This document shows positions 63,225 through 64,000 of a DNA stretch of 64,000 nucleotides, piece after piece; the stretch's first letter is position 1; every line of letters begins with the position of its first letter. The position numbers and the translations under genes are program-made. The stretch covers positions 434,001-498,000 of the forward strand of contig OY751486.1 in assembly GCA_963565915.1 (NCBI GenBank), written 5' to 3'. The notes below the pieces were generated by a model. The model was not told the origin of the DNA, did not search any database, and saw only the letters and a program-made list of their open reading frames with translations. This stretch comes from Entoloma clypeatum (taxonomy: Eukaryota; Basidiomycota; Agaricomycetes; Agaricales; Entolomataceae).

Positions 63225-64000
63225 TCAGTTATTAGCATGGGGATAATTCAAAATCAGAAACATGAATATCCTACCATTTGGTGTAATCAATGTTGGATCA
63301 ATCACTGAGTCGTTTGCTCGATTCAACATCAAAGCTCGTACGGCAGAGGCTGGGACACTATACTGTGGGTCACCATCCAGTGGGCCATTGATCGGCGCCG
63401 TGACCATCATGCCCTGTAGAACGAGTTCATTCATTTGCATTTGACCTACAGTCACATATCCGTCACTGGCGACACCTTCGGTAAAATGTTCTTCGGCGAA
63501 AGGTCCTTCGGCGACATCACCAGCGAACCTTTCTTCGGCGACATTCCTGACGGCGAATGGATCATCGGCGAAGTTGCCCTCGGCGACAATGGGGTGAACA
63601 CGGCGAATGTCGCCGGTGGTTATATGACTGCTCGCCGTCCCCTCACTTCCACTGGGCCATTCTGTATCAGACACGCGATGACTTCCGCTCCCCTGTGAGA
63701 TGCTATTGCAATGGCGCTGATCTGGGACAGCAAGCAGGCCATTCCTTGCTGATCGGCTCTGCCTTCGCCGTCCCCTTTGAGCTTCTGCTAGTATGGGGTA
63801 TTGGCTTTCCACCTCGTGTCTGTCCTTGTCGACAATCTTCTTGAAGCGAAATGCCTTGCCTGCACCATGTCGATCCTGCCTTGATTTGACATGTTCAAAA
63901 AAGGCCTCGATCTCCTTCTTGTGCAGGTTTCGTGGATCCTTGATAGTGAACCCCTGTGGGAGGTATTCAGCTGCCACCAAGAGTCGTGTGTTAGCTGCCA
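63225..64000 (-). CDS. Unrecognised ORF with TTCGCCG-encoded FAEE/FADD repeats, partial at window end
   Basis: The frame stays open past 64000 upstream. It begins with an ordered region (LLVAAEYLPQGF, DPRNLHKKEIEAFFEHVKSR and GKAFRFKKIVDKDRHEVES). A polar linker follows, then a repeat zone NFADDPFAVRNVAEERFAGD, VAEGPFAEEHFTEG (63475-63620) in which every FA(E/D/V) comes from a TTCGCCG word. The C-terminal part is QMQMNELVLQGMMVTAPING, ALMLNRANDSVIDPTLIT, ending at 63225. The same motif in plus orientation fills neighbouring non-coding DNA. No known domain; possibly element-borne. Confidence 0.5.
   Translation of the reverse strand, partial: AANTRLLVAAEYLPQGFTIKDPRNLHKKEIEAFFEHVKSRQDRHGAGKAFRFKKIVDKDRHEVESQYPILAEAQRGRRRQSRSARNGLLAVPDQRHCNSISQGSGSHRVSDTEWPSGSEGTASSHITTGDIRRVHPIVAEGNFADDPFAVRNVAEERFAGDVAEGPFAEEHFTEGVASDGYVTVGQMQMNELVLQGMMVTAPINGPLDGDPQYSVPASAVRALMLNRANDSVIDPTLITPNGRIFMFLILNYPHANN

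Overview
This window looks like transposon-packed accessory DNA from a filamentous basidiomycete, probably an Agaricomycete. The reasons are short introns (about 45-80 bp, GTRNGT...YAG), Ty3/gypsy chromoviruses and several Copia families, a KDZ-type transposase remnant, Crinkler (CRN) genes fused to a kinase-like domain, and pieces of a group III histidine kinase, a Zn2Cys6 regulator and a 7TM receptor. The species cannot be named from the sequence. I see no rRNA gene, functional tRNA gene or CRISPR array.

Layout. 1-8.9 kb: a mosaic of broken retroelements (Copia-1 copy a, Gypsy-A copy a, a LINE 3' end, a two-exon gene with a GAL4-like cysteine pattern, Gypsy-B). 8.6-13.5 kb: Copia-1 copy b on the minus strand, whose gag side is fused in frame to a Gypsy-B integrase. 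13.5-16.9 kb: anonymous DNA, one proline-rich ORF and a repeat array. 16.9-20.8 kb: Gypsy-C copy a with its 3' LTR. 22.0-23.6 kb: a complete Tc1/mariner element with an intact DD34E transposase. 24.1-24.5 kb: a perfect 147-bp inverted repeat. 24.9-28.4 kb: Gypsy-C copy b (minus strand), split by a 1.73-kb TIR element that carries a tRNA-like sequence. 28.4-30.1 kb: coiled-coil and KDZ remnants. 30.2-34.9 kb: Gypsy-A copy b between two 669-bp direct repeats. 35.6-45.5 kb: decayed host genes (Zn2Cys6 regulator, acetyl-CoA synthetase, two CRN genes, one split by a hAT-like element, and a HAMP-repeat histidine kinase). 45.5-60.05 kb: a 7TM receptor-like gene split in its first membrane segment by one 13.9-kb nested retrotransposon complex. 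60.2-64 kb: three unrecognised genes in DNA saturated with a CCGGCGA motif.

The central observation is the 45.7-59.6 kb complex. Target-site duplications give its history. A Copia-1 element entered the receptor gene (CTAAT). A second Copia-1 LTR landed in antisense inside its ORF (ACATT). Recombination between the inverted LTRs flipped the gag half. A different element, Copia-3, then inserted in the junction LTR (CAATC), and an unrelated 1.1-kb solo LTR inserted in gag (CCGT). Copia-3 carries an extra ORF of 278 codons whose reading frame runs out of the 5' LTR and straight through the primer-binding site; this is the best candidate here for something undescribed. Other priming and catalytic oddities are Tf1-like self-priming signatures in two gypsy families, half-tRNA(iMet) primer sites in two Copia families, and a YVDN in place of YVDD in both Copia-1 reverse transcriptases.
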